Virus record (IMG/VR): IMGVR_UViG_3300000265_000003
Span: 1 to 46,787 of that record
Reading direction: 5' to 3' (one strand)
DNA: 46,787 nucleotides
Source of the DNA: a virus
Below the pieces are notes generated by a model. That model was not told where the DNA came from, ran no database searches, and saw only the letters and a program-made list of their open reading frames with translations. Numbering within the stretch: the stretch's first letter is position 1; each line of letters begins with the position of its first letter. The position numbers and the translations under genes were made by a program. Of the stretch, positions 1 to 6,806 are shown piece by piece.

Positions 1-111
1 TTTTGTCAACAAATGCTCATACTGATCCCACATGTATTCAGATCCAGTATAGTCTTTGTACAATTCACATGCTTTTTTTAACCGAGCGAGGTCATCCGAA
101 TTAAATCTCAT
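1..111 (-). CDS. N-terminal part of a small hypothetical protein (runs off the left edge)
   Basis: An ATG at 111-109 opens a frame that stays open to base 1, giving 37 residues that begin MRFNSDDLARLKKACELY. The visible part is charged and probably helical (DDLARLKKACELYKDY), with aromatic residues near the edge (YMWDQYEH). I do not recognise a domain. It lies downstream of the gp16 and DUF6321-type genes, where T4-like phages usually carry terminase large subunit gp17 or small genes before it. It is not the start of gp17 as I know it. A sigma70-like promoter (136-163) lies just upstream, so it may be transcribed independently of the late genes. Confidence 0.55.
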   Translation of the reverse strand, partial: MRFNSDDLARLKKACELYKDYTGSEYMWDQYEHLLTK

Positions 112-135
112 TGCGGTTACACAGTATTTCTAATA

Positions 136-163
136 ATTATAACAAATATTCTAGCAATTCCAA
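136..163 (-). promoter_or_regulatory. Possible sigma70-type promoter for the left-edge gene
   Basis: On the minus strand a perfect TATAAT (141-136) follows TTGGAA (163-158; 4 of 6 matches to TTGACA) with a 16-base spacer. The expected transcript start lies about 18 bases before the ATG at 111. The -35 part overlaps the end of the upstream coding sequence. The surroundings are AT-rich, so a chance match is possible. Confidence 0.35.
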
Positions 164-432
164 GCACGTAATGATTTATTAATCCTGCTGTCAGGATCCC
201 GTGACGTTTTCTTACTAGTTAGTTTCTTTTTCATGCCCTTCATTCGAGCGCAGAATGATGCCCTTCTGGGATTTCCAACCTTCTTTGACGGTGCTTTAAG
301 GTCAGATCCTGGATTTGCCTTCTCATAAGACTTTCGTCCTTTTTCGTTGAGTCCTCCAGATTTTTTCTTTCCTTCTTTTCTGGTCCAGGCTGCTTCATCT
401 AGTTGCTGCCGTAGTTCTTTAAATGACTTCAT
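151..432 (-). CDS. Small basic DUF6321-type protein
   Basis: This is a 93-residue, Lys/Arg-rich protein with no membrane segment. It contains AWTRKEGKKKSGGLNEKGR, then YEKANPGSDLKAP, FCARMKGMKKKLTS and a C-terminal DPDSRINKSLRAWNC. That motif order fits the DUF6321 family, a small protein common in cyanophages and of unknown function. The basic charge suggests nucleic-acid contact, but this is inference. The ATG lies two bases after the gp16 stop codon. A late-type AATAAATA (458-465) sits about 25 bases upstream inside gp16, so it may have its own late transcript as well as read-through. Confidence 0.8.
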   Translation of the reverse strand: MKSFKELRQQLDEAAWTRKEGKKKSGGLNEKGRKSYEKANPGSDLKAPSKKVGNPRRASFCARMKGMKKKLTSKKTSRDPDSRINKSLRAWNC

Positions 433-434
433 AT

Positions 435-857
435 TTATGAATCGGACTCGCCTTGTTTATTTATTTGTTTTAGCATCTTTTGTAGATCAGCAGTACTACC
501 AACAAATAAATTATTAGTGGTCTTACTATTCACCGAGTTTTTTGTGGGCGCTTCTAGATCCTTCATCTTCTTCTGTAGATCCAGTAGTTTATCAGTGGCG
601 TCTGCTACCTGCTTCATGGCGTTCACAGCGACTTCATACGCTCTAGGGTGCCCTGACTCCTGAGCAACCTCTAACGCCCCGTCTAGCGCCTCTCTGCCCT
701 TATCTATCAGTGAGTACAATGATCCACGGGTATACTCATAGTCTTTAGTCTGATCGTCTTTATCTGTTTTTGGTGGTACTGGTTTAGATGGTTCAATATC
801 AGTAGATTCAACTTCAATATCAAATAGATCTTCCATATTATCTTCAAATTTTGTCAT
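435..857 (-). CDS. gp16: Terminase small subunit, gp16-like
   Basis: This 140-residue protein (T4 gp16 is about 164) has an acidic N-terminal third, then a helical core with the cyanophage gp16 signature: DYEYTRGSLYSLIDKGREAL, followed by ALEVAQESGHPRAYEVAVN and VADATDKLLDLQKKM. The family regulates DNA recognition by the large terminase during headful packaging. Its ATG overlaps the end of gp15 in an ATGA junction, which suggests translational coupling. Position after gp13-gp14-gp15 matches T4 order. The large subunit is not in the window. Confidence 0.9.
   Translation of the reverse strand: MTKFEDNMEDLFDIEVESTDIEPSKPVPPKTDKDDQTKDYEYTRGSLYSLIDKGREALDGALEVAQESGHPRAYEVAVNAMKQVADATDKLLDLQKKMKDLEAPTKNSVNSKTTNNLFVGSTADLQKMLKQINKQGESDS
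458..465 (-). promoter_or_regulatory. T4 late-type promoter octamer AATAAATA
   Basis: The minus strand reads AATAAATA, one base from the T4 late consensus TATAAATA, about 25 bases before the ATG at 432. It lies inside the end of gp16. A second partial match (CATAAATA) overlaps the start codon itself at about 432-439. Confidence 0.4.
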
Positions 858-1657
858 AGAATATCAATCCCCTCATTAAATCCAAAGTCATCTGTACTAA
901 TAATTAGTTCATCATCAGCTGTTGTAATCTGTCCATCACCATTCTTGTCTTCCAATGCCTTGGGACTATAACTGTAAGCAGCACTTCTTCTACTAGCAGC
1001 AAGGTCTCCAACTGATTCGTAGATAATAGCTTTACGGATAATTCCTGTATTAGTATAAGGACCGTAGATGTAAGATTTAGCAGTGAAGTTCAAGGTCCAT
1101 ACAATGCTTCTACGATCTAAGAAACTATCATCCCAATCATCTTCATAATTGATGTTGTTTAATACAATAGCAATATCTTTTCTCTCGTCCATGTCGGTAA
1201 CCATGTTGAGAGTAATATTAAAATTAGGTTGAAAGAACGGCAGAATTTGTTCTAGAATTTGTAGACCATCATCTTGAGATTTGGCAATAATTCCTAGTTC
1301 AAATGACATATCATAAGGAACTGGAACATACTGTGTCTTAACTTCTGTGCCGTCTTCAGCAATAGTTGTTCTGTATTTTTGTACAGGACTTGTTTTACGA
1401 GCACTATCATATGTAATAGCAGTCATCTCAAAGTAAAGACGTGGTATTGTAATAGCAACCTTATTAGATACATCTGGATTTTGCTCTAGACGTGTCAAAA
1501 ATTTCTGCTTAGGTCCATAAGCAAGAGGAACTTTTTCAACCTCAAGTACAGAACCTGTACTTGGATCTACTTTTTTAAGTTCAATGTTATTGAATAAAGT
1601 ACCGAAACCAACTACCGTTTTACGTATAGCTTCGTTATAGAAATGTTGACCAAGCAT
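854..1657 (-). CDS. gp15: Proximal tail sheath stabiliser, gp15-like
   Basis: The 267 residues are close to T4 gp15 (272). The N-terminus MLGQHFYNEAIRKTVVGFG with NNIELKKV is the recognised start of this family. The family caps the tail at its head-proximal end and joins it to the gp13/gp14 neck. The middle (YDMSFELGIIAKSQDDGLQI, then LNFTAKSYIYGP) also fits. The C-terminus holds an EF-hand or dockerin-like loop, DKNGDGQITTAD, at residues 237-248, followed by DDFGFNEGI. The start codon overlaps the gp14 stop by one base (TAATG), indicating coupled translation. Confidence 0.93.
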   Translation of the reverse strand: MLGQHFYNEAIRKTVVGFGTLFNNIELKKVDPSTGSVLEVEKVPLAYGPKQKFLTRLEQNPDVSNKVAITIPRLYFEMTAITYDSARKTSPVQKYRTTIAEDGTEVKTQYVPVPYDMSFELGIIAKSQDDGLQILEQILPFFQPNFNITLNMVTDMDERKDIAIVLNNINYEDDWDDSFLDRRSIVWTLNFTAKSYIYGPYTNTGIIRKAIIYESVGDLAASRRSAAYSYSPKALEDKNGDGQITTADDELIISTDDFGFNEGIDIL

Positions 1658-2781
1658 TAGAATGAATCCATGAAGTTGCCATACTCACCGAAGGGATTAA
1701 CTTCCCCCCAATCGATAAGGTTATCAGCCTCGTCTTCGATTTCTGAGTTTTGATCGTAGGCGCTGTTGGTATTATTTAGAGTGTTAAACGACTCGGGACT
1801 CCAAGTAGCACCTGAAGTTAGACCAGTAACTAGTTCAGCAGTTGTGAAGGTTCCTGTTCTGTTGATGACTTCGAGAGCTCTGGTAGTGCTATCCCAGGAC
1901 TTGACATCCGCTCTATTGTCCTTAGGTGAGTAGTCAATAGTAACACTAGGAGCAGATGTGTACCCGCTACCGCCATTAGTGATAACGACGCCAGTAATAA
2001 GACCACTTGCGTTAACCGTTGCAGTACCCGTAGCATCATTTCCTCCTCCTCCAGAGAATGTAACTGATGGTGGCAGCGATTGATTGTAATACAAACCAGT
2101 GTCTGTCATTACTACACCATCCACAGCATCACCACTAATAGTTGATGTTGCCTTAGCAAGGAACTCGTCACCTACAATTTCCTCTCCAACAACAAAGTCT
2201 CCTGTGCCACCAGGATCCATAAACAATTTAATAGAGCTAGACTGGGTTGTTTCTATTACATCAATTTCAGCAACACCCGTTTCGATACTATCACTACCAA
2301 CCTCATAGATCTCAGCAGTCATTGTATAGAACTGAAGTTTACCCATCTGATAGAAAGGTTGCTCTCTTTCTACAAATTTGATCTCATACAAATCTTTTGT
2401 CAATGGGAAATACAAAAGATCTCCCTCGTTAGGTCTGTTATCTAACGTGAGGGTAGGAGCATGTTCAGTTACTTCTTCATCCCAACGTCTTGTGGAAACT
2501 CGAAACTTTACTTCATCTGTAATACGCAGACCGAACTTACTGATAAATTCAGATGTTTCTCCGAAACCTGTTACGTTCTCTAGAAGCATTTCAATTTGAA
2601 ATTGTTCCTGATACTTTGAATAGATGATGTCATCTAAAGTATTATCTTTCAGGATTGTTCTAGGTAGATAATAGATATCCGATCCGAACAGTTGAATCTG
2701 CTCGTCAACGAGATCCTGTACGAGATTTTGCTCGCCAGAAAAACCGCTATAGTAAGTGGGAAAGTAAGGACTAGTAGGCAT
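1657..2781 (-). CDS. gp14: Neck protein gp14 with an inserted GSGY beta module
   Basis: The N-terminus (YFPTYYSGFSGEQNLVQDLV, IYYLPRTILKDNTLDDI) and C-terminus (DWGEVNPFGEYGNFMDSF) are recognisable gp14 neck protein. The family builds the head-tail connector with gp13. At 374 residues it is well above T4 gp14 (256). Part of the extra length is a glycine-rich segment at about residues 219-286 with two GSGY-type repeats (MTDTGLYYNQSLPPSVTF and ITNGGSGYTSAPSVTI). It sits between GEEIVGDEFLAKAT and DVKSWDSTTRALEV, which otherwise read as one domain. It lies one base after the gp13 stop codon. Confidence 0.92.
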   Translation of the reverse strand: MPTSPYFPTYYSGFSGEQNLVQDLVDEQIQLFGSDIYYLPRTILKDNTLDDIIYSKYQEQFQIEMLLENVTGFGETSEFISKFGLRITDEVKFRVSTRRWDEEVTEHAPTLTLDNRPNEGDLLYFPLTKDLYEIKFVEREQPFYQMGKLQFYTMTAEIYEVGSDSIETGVAEIDVIETTQSSSIKLFMDPGGTGDFVVGEEIVGDEFLAKATSTISGDAVDGVVMTDTGLYYNQSLPPSVTFSGGGGNDATGTATVNASGLITGVVITNGGSGYTSAPSVTIDYSPKDNRADVKSWDSTTRALEVINRTGTFTTAELVTGLTSGATWSPESFNTLNNTNSAYDQNSEIEDEADNLIDWGEVNPFGEYGNFMDSF

Positions 2782-2782
2782 C

Positions 2783-3613
2783 TTATCCGATCATATCCAT
2801 TGGTGGGAGGGAATACTTGGACAGCATTTCTGACTCAAGTGTTTGAACTTCTCTGTTACCATCTTCCCAGATCTGGCGACCATTAAGAGTGATGCCACCA
2901 GGAAGTTGAACATTATTGAATTTGATGAGGTTTGCTCCCCACTGTCTTTTCATTAAAGCAGTGGTGTACCTCTTGAGGAAGGAATCATTATATACTTGGG
3001 TAAATGTTTCTGGATCTATAGCACCCCAACAATCAATTAGTAACCAGTTCCCTTCCTTGAGTCTATTGACATCAATATCAATATACAGTCTGTCTTGTCT
3101 CTTTGAAAATCTATATTGAACAAAAGCACCAGTATTGATAACTTGATCTAAAGTTTCAAAATACTGTTTTGTCATATAGAAATTAGTAAGATCAAAGTTC
3201 CCCATTTTAAATCCATTGGAAAAGGAGAACATGTCCATCAAGAAATATTGGTTTGTCATACCAAACAAACTATTTCTAACAAAGTTTGAGGACACACCAA
3301 ATACTTTACTAATACCCATTACATGATCTGGGACTTCTAGAAAGTTTTTTCTGTGTTCCCATCCAGTAGCATCAGGATTTACAGTTGAGGTAACTTCATT
3401 TTGTGTCGTAAATCTAGCGATGTCAGTATCAGTAATGTTGTGTTTAAGATACATTTGCTCAAGACCATCAAAATGATGTTCATGATAATACTGAATAGCA
3501 TCATCAACGATATCACTTGCTTGTTCATCGGCAATGTTGATTTGTAGTACAGGCGCGCCCAACTGACGTTTACAGTAATCAATTAGTTCCTGCCTAGTGC
3601 TTGGCGCTGCCAT
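2783..3613 (-). CDS. gp13: Neck protein gp13
   Basis: This 276-residue protein (T4 gp13 is 309) begins TRQELIDYCKRQLGAPVLQ and continues DEQASDIVDDAIQYYHEHHF, the recognised start of gp13. With gp14 it forms the neck that receives the finished tail. There is no signal peptide or membrane segment. The first gene of the 13-14-15-16 run follows the oxygenase block. A CTAAATAG motif 25 bases upstream (3638-3645) fits a late promoter starting this sub-operon. Apart from ATG the start region has only a weak ribosome binding site. Confidence 0.93.
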   Translation of the reverse strand: MAAPSTRQELIDYCKRQLGAPVLQINIADEQASDIVDDAIQYYHEHHFDGLEQMYLKHNITDTDIARFTTQNEVTSTVNPDATGWEHRKNFLEVPDHVMGISKVFGVSSNFVRNSLFGMTNQYFLMDMFSFSNGFKMGNFDLTNFYMTKQYFETLDQVINTGAFVQYRFSKRQDRLYIDIDVNRLKEGNWLLIDCWGAIDPETFTQVYNDSFLKRYTTALMKRQWGANLIKFNNVQLPGGITLNGRQIWEDGNREVQTLESEMLSKYSLPPMDMIG

Positions 3614-3637
3614 GTATCTTACACAAAGTCCCTGTTA

Positions 3638-3645
3638 CTATTTAG
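3638..3645 (-). promoter_or_regulatory. Late-type promoter motif CTAAATAG before gp13
   Basis: The minus strand reads CTAAATAG, sharing TAAATA with the T4 late octamer, 25 bases upstream of the gp13 ATG and overlapping the stop of the preceding gene. The same CTAAATA string recurs before the genes starting at 19499 and 33218, which supports a genuine variant of the motif. Confidence 0.45.
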
Positions 3646-4160
3646 GAGAATGTATTTCCTTGATCGTAAGCGTATTCTAAAAAATATCCGTCTGCTCTTA
3701 CATAATGTAAAAACATTTGGTGGAAGTATGAATGTTTGTTGCCTTTCATCATCTCCCTCCAGTGAGGAACTTCCATTCCTCTATAAAGAACTCCATCTCC
3801 AGGATTAGTATGGCATTCAATATTTTCGCCATTTAAGTCAAACCATATTGGCCAAGAAGTTTCTAAATTATTACTAATATTTAAAGACACACTAATTTCA
3901 CATGCTTCTCTATCTGTATGTCTATCCATTTTAGTGTTCTGGAAATAAAACCTATCAAAATAGTACGTGGGGTAAAGTCTTTCACCCATCACTAATTCTA
4001 GTTTATTCTTTACTTCGTAATGTAGTTTTTTAAATTTTGGGTGTGAATAACGAGAAGAACTTACTCCCTTTATGATATCACTTTTTTCTATTTCAAATTT
4101 ATTTGCTGGTGGTTCTTTGTAGACAGAAACATCTATCAAATTTTTTAAATCTACTACCAT
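3642..4160 (-). CDS. Putative 2OG-Fe(II) oxygenase
   Basis: This cytosolic, membrane-free protein has the double-stranded beta-helix dioxygenase pattern: RHTDRE with iron ligands His81 and Asp83, then ISVSLNIS and WPIWFDL, then GDGVLYRGMEVPHW with distal His133 and the strand YFHQMFLHYVRADG. The pattern is typical of short marine-phage dioxygenases. Substrate is unknown. I use the ATG at 4160, 11 bases after the upstream stop (172 residues). A longer frame exists from a TTG at 4199 but overlaps the upstream gene, and the added 13 residues resemble no known start. It is the last of five putative oxygenase genes and is followed directly by gp13. Confidence 0.75.
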   Translation of the reverse strand: MVVDLKNLIDVSVYKEPPANKFEIEKSDIIKGVSSSRYSHPKFKKLHYEVKNKLELVMGERLYPTYYFDRFYFQNTKMDRHTDREACEISVSLNISNNLETSWPIWFDLNGENIECHTNPGDGVLYRGMEVPHWREMMKGNKHSYFHQMFLHYVRADGYFLEYAYDQGNTFS

Positions 4161-4171
4161 CCAATCTTTAA

Positions 4172-4720
4172 TTATTTCCACAATGGACCCTCTACCCAAC
4201 CTACAATAGATTTTCTATTACCATCTCGAATTTTTCTTACTCGATGTTTTATCCTACTATCAAATATGATGATAGTTCCTCTTTCTTTGGGAGCAAAAAA
4301 TGTACCATTGTTATTGTCTAGAAATTGAAGTTCTCCTCCAGAATAATCTTCGGGGGCAGATAACTGAATAGTAAAAGATAATTTCCTAATTAATCCTTCT
4401 TCTACTTCATTAATAGTATCTGTATGCCAATTATAATATTCACCAACATCATATGAAGTAAACTGTAAAGGTCTGTTTGGAGTTTTTACGAGATCATATT
4501 TGAAGTTATCTTGATTTGCCTGCATAACATAGTGATTAGCAAACCCCCCTATCCAATGAGACTGTGGTATCCAAAAAGTTTTACTATTTCTTATTGCTAC
4601 ATTTAGAACATTGTTTTTGACAGTTGCTTGTGATAAGTTAATTTCCTTTGTTTCTTCTAAAAAACTATCAATAACATACTTGGGTAATTGTGTTTTATAC
4701 CAAAATGTTTGAAAGGTCAT
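4172..4720 (-). CDS. Putative 2OG-Fe(II) oxygenase, PKHD/prolyl-4-hydroxylase type
   Basis: This 182-residue protein has a complete hydroxylase core. YDVGEYYNWHTD supplies His99 and Asp101; KLSFTIQLSAPEDYSGGELQF is the characteristic second part; GTIIIFDSRIKHRV gives His159, and NRKSIVGWVEGP supplies Arg169 for 2-oxoglutarate. This resembles the P4Hc/PiuC group, whose phage members have no established substrate. The start overlaps the upstream gene in an ATGA junction. The whole length fits a single small domain with no fusion. Confidence 0.85.
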   Translation of the reverse strand: MTFQTFWYKTQLPKYVIDSFLEETKEINLSQATVKNNVLNVAIRNSKTFWIPQSHWIGGFANHYVMQANQDNFKYDLVKTPNRPLQFTSYDVGEYYNWHTDTINEVEEGLIRKLSFTIQLSAPEDYSGGELQFLDNNNGTFFAPKERGTIIIFDSRIKHRVRKIRDGNRKSIVGWVEGPLWK

Positions 4721-5415
4721 TTTAAAAATCCATTGAATGTAATTCTATCACATTTCCAATTAGTATTAAAATATGGTATATGCCATACGTTACCTTCATA
4801 CATTAGAAGAGTATTATATTCATGTGGTTCTATGTGATACAACTCCCAACCTTTTCTATCATACGTAGATGGGTCTAAAGCGGTCATTGTACTATCCATA
4901 TTTCTTGCTCTTAGATGTCTGTAGTTGATATCCGAGCAGGTATGTTCCATGCCAGTTTCAATATGACGGCAGAACCCAGTACCACTATTAGTTCCTTCTA
5001 ATTCTTTATTCGTATTCAGTGACATTACACAAGCGTAATGCATCCAATCTACATGTGGATACATGCTCATAGTTCTACATTCGGTCCCTGGTTTATATTT
5101 TTGAATGCTAAAAATACTAAGTTTATGATTGTGTAAAATTGTTACTGGAGCAGCCATTCTTTCAAGTAACAAAGTCCTAAAGTGAACGAAAAATCTCATG
5201 TCAACTCCACCTATCCTAGATGTATATCCAGGAATAGAAGAAATTTCTCCCATGATAGTGCTCTTTAGATCTGCTTGCAATCCAATTTCTCTAACCTTAT
5301 CAGGATTGGAAAAGAAATTTTTAATTTTTAACAATCTATTTTTAGATTGTCCCACGTGAATAACATCGACCTCCCAAAACGAGGGGTCGATGTCAAACTC
5401 TTTAGCGTGTATCAT
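4717..5415 (-). CDS. Putative DUF6445-type 2OG-Fe(II) oxygenase-like protein
   Basis: The C-terminal half carries the features of the DUF6445 group. MYPHVDWMHYACVMSLN has a His121-Asp123 pair; GTGFCRHIETG follows; YEGNVWHIPYF gives His212 and DRITFNGFL gives Arg224. The ligand set H-x-D...H...R is therefore intact. The N-terminal 100 residues (FWEVDVIHVG, LLKIKNFFSNPDKVRE) fit the same family. Its reaction is unknown. The 232-residue gene overlaps the end of the coiled-coil gene by four bases (ATGA) and the start of the next oxygenase likewise, so the three are probably translated together. Confidence 0.8.
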   Translation of the reverse strand: MIHAKEFDIDPSFWEVDVIHVGQSKNRLLKIKNFFSNPDKVREIGLQADLKSTIMGEISSIPGYTSRIGGVDMRFFVHFRTLLLERMAAPVTILHNHKLSIFSIQKYKPGTECRTMSMYPHVDWMHYACVMSLNTNKELEGTNSGTGFCRHIETGMEHTCSDINYRHLRARNMDSTMTALDPSTYDRKGWELYHIEPHEYNTLLMYEGNVWHIPYFNTNWKCDRITFNGFLK

Positions 5416-5609
5416 TCTGCCGCTAGTTCTTCAGCATTAGTTTCTTCCTTCTCTTCTGGTGGATTCAACAAGTCTAGAGTTTCCACCCCACCAGATAGTT
5501 TCAATTTATACTCTCTTGCTTTAGCAAGGTTAGCTTCTAGTTCAGCAATTTGCTTATCAGTACTAGCAAGTTGCTCTTCAAAATTCTTTCTAAGTTCTGT
5601 TGTATCCAT
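5412..5609 (-). CDS. Small acidic coiled-coil protein
   Basis: The 65 residues begin MDTTELRKNFEEQLAST and form a probable coiled coil (DKQIAELEANLAKAREYKLKL), ending in an acidic tail (EEKEETNAEELAAE). The ATG at 5609 is preferred; a GTG at 5618 would add three residues (M-I-T). No enzyme motif is present. It sits in the middle of the oxygenase genes, has a late-type AATAAATA 28 bases upstream and overlaps the next gene by four bases. A partner or oligomerisation subunit is possible, but function is unknown. Confidence 0.7.
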   Translation of the reverse strand: MDTTELRKNFEEQLASTDKQIAELEANLAKAREYKLKLSGGVETLDLLNPPEEKEETNAEELAAE

Positions 5610-5637
5610 GGTAATCACATATGATAGTGTGTATTAT

Positions 5638-5645
5638 TATTTATT
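5638..5645 (-). promoter_or_regulatory. Late-type promoter octamer AATAAATA
   Basis: The minus strand reads AATAAATA about 28 bases before the ATG at 5609, at the end of the preceding oxygenase gene. It would give the second half of the oxygenase block its own late transcript. Confidence 0.4.
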
Positions 5646-6189
5646 CTACAAAAATATTGAATGCTATTGAAATTCTTTCTTCACCACTATTGTTTTCTTC
5701 TACATCATGCTCCAACCACGATGGAAAAAACAGTAACATATTTTCTTCTGGGACAATATAATGATAGGTACAACCATCATAAAAATATTTGTGATCTGTC
5801 ATTTCTTTCATCATTGCTCCTCTGGGATCATAAAATCTTATGTTACCAGAATCCTTGGGAGTTTTTACATAGTAAATACCACATAAAAATATATTTGTAT
5901 TCAAATGTGTGTGTCTGGTGTTGTAATGGTTTTCTTTATTAATGTTCGCCCAACTATGAATTTTGTAGGAAGATAACGGTTTGTTCTCTAATCTAGGAAT
6001 ATAATTTCCAATTTCCTGAAACAACATTTCGTTATAGTAATCATCTCCTTGAAATCCACCTACATTTGATCTCTCTGTATTCTTAACAGAAGAACAAAAT
6101 TTTAAAACATCTAATAGTATTTCATCTGTATCTAAATTTAATTGTGACATCCACAAGGGAGTCTCGAATAATGAAATTTGTTTATTCAA
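5641..6189 (-). CDS. Putative 2OG-Fe(II) oxygenase (TIGR02466-like), TTG start
   Basis: This 182-residue protein belongs to the same type as its upstream neighbour. YNTRHTHLNTNIF contains His93 and His95, then LCGIYYVKTP, GNIRFYDPRG, ENMLLFFPSWLEHDV with His161, and ERISIAFNIF with Arg172. The only credible start is TTG at 6189: in-frame TAA codons lie just upstream, and the next ATG (residue 14) would remove the conserved LFETPLW strand. No clear Shine-Dalgarno is visible, so translation may depend on reinitiation after the upstream gene, which ends six bases earlier in the same frame. Confidence 0.8.
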   Translation of the reverse strand: MNKQISLFETPLWMSQLNLDTDEILLDVLKFCSSVKNTERSNVGGFQGDDYYNEMLFQEIGNYIPRLENKPLSSYKIHSWANINKENHYNTRHTHLNTNIFLCGIYYVKTPKDSGNIRFYDPRGAMMKEMTDHKYFYDGCTYHYIVPEENMLLFFPSWLEHDVEENNSGEERISIAFNIFVE

Positions 6190-6195
6190 TGTTTA

Positions 6196-6780
6196 TTACA
6201 TATCAGCAAGGTTGAACGAAACAGAAATTCTATTTCCATCACAAAAATGTGGTTCTACATAATGATCCAACCAGTTTGGGAACACGAAAGCGTGACCAAT
6301 CTTTGGAGTAATTTTTTGATATACACTGTGACTATAATATCTACCAACTCTTGTTTGTGTTCGAGGATCTACAAATACTAGTTGCCCTTCATTTGGATTT
6401 AAATTTTCTGGAACATCCAAATATAAAACACCACTGTATAGACAAGACGGATGATTGTGGAAAACAGAATGATCTCCTTTTCTCATCACCATACCCCAGC
6501 AATTAATTCTTGATATATGTGGCGGGGGAATTGCTCTGTCATTAGAGACAGCATGTTCAGTCAGCATTCTATGAAGTAGAAGCTTCAGATCGTTTGACCA
6601 ATTTTCTTCTAGGTTACATAGATCATCTGTGGAATGATATCCACTAGATCCTCTCATAGAGTACTGAGAGTTGCCAGGAGATTCGGACTCTTGCTGTAAA
6701 ACATAATTAATGATGTCATGTCGAATAGTATCGATGTCTTTAATAATAAAGTCAGATACTTTGGTAATAAATAAATCCAT
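6196..6780 (-). CDS. Putative 2OG-Fe(II) oxygenase (TIGR02466-like)
   Basis: In 194 residues the conserved core runs HSVFHNHPSCLYSGVLYL (His108 and His110 as probable iron ligands, an H-x-H form), GQLVFVDPRTQ, then GHAFVFPNWLDHYV with His173 and GNRISVSFNL with Arg184. This is the pattern of the TIGR02466 putative oxygenases, whose substrate is not known. The gene ends in two consecutive TAA codons and is followed in the same frame by a paralogue starting with TTG. It is the first oxygenase gene after the fibre genes. Confidence 0.82.
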   Translation of the reverse strand: MDLFITKVSDFIIKDIDTIRHDIINYVLQQESESPGNSQYSMRGSSGYHSTDDLCNLEENWSNDLKLLLHRMLTEHAVSNDRAIPPPHISRINCWGMVMRKGDHSVFHNHPSCLYSGVLYLDVPENLNPNEGQLVFVDPRTQTRVGRYYSHSVYQKITPKIGHAFVFPNWLDHYVEPHFCDGNRISVSFNLADM

Positions 6781-6806
6781 AAAAATAGTAAGTCAAGTAC
6801 AGTATA

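Noticed and set aside
4161-4199. TTG-initiated extension of the oxygenase gene to 4199
   Set aside because: It would overlap the upstream gene by 28 bases with 13 residues unlike known family starts; the ATG at 4160 gives normal spacing.
6187-6198. Stop-codon read-through joining the two TIGR02466-like oxygenases
   Set aside because: Two consecutive TAA codons separate them, which makes programmed read-through unlikely.
6781-6806. Host-type promoter before the first oxygenase (TTGACT on the minus strand)
   Set aside because: No acceptable -10 box at the right distance.
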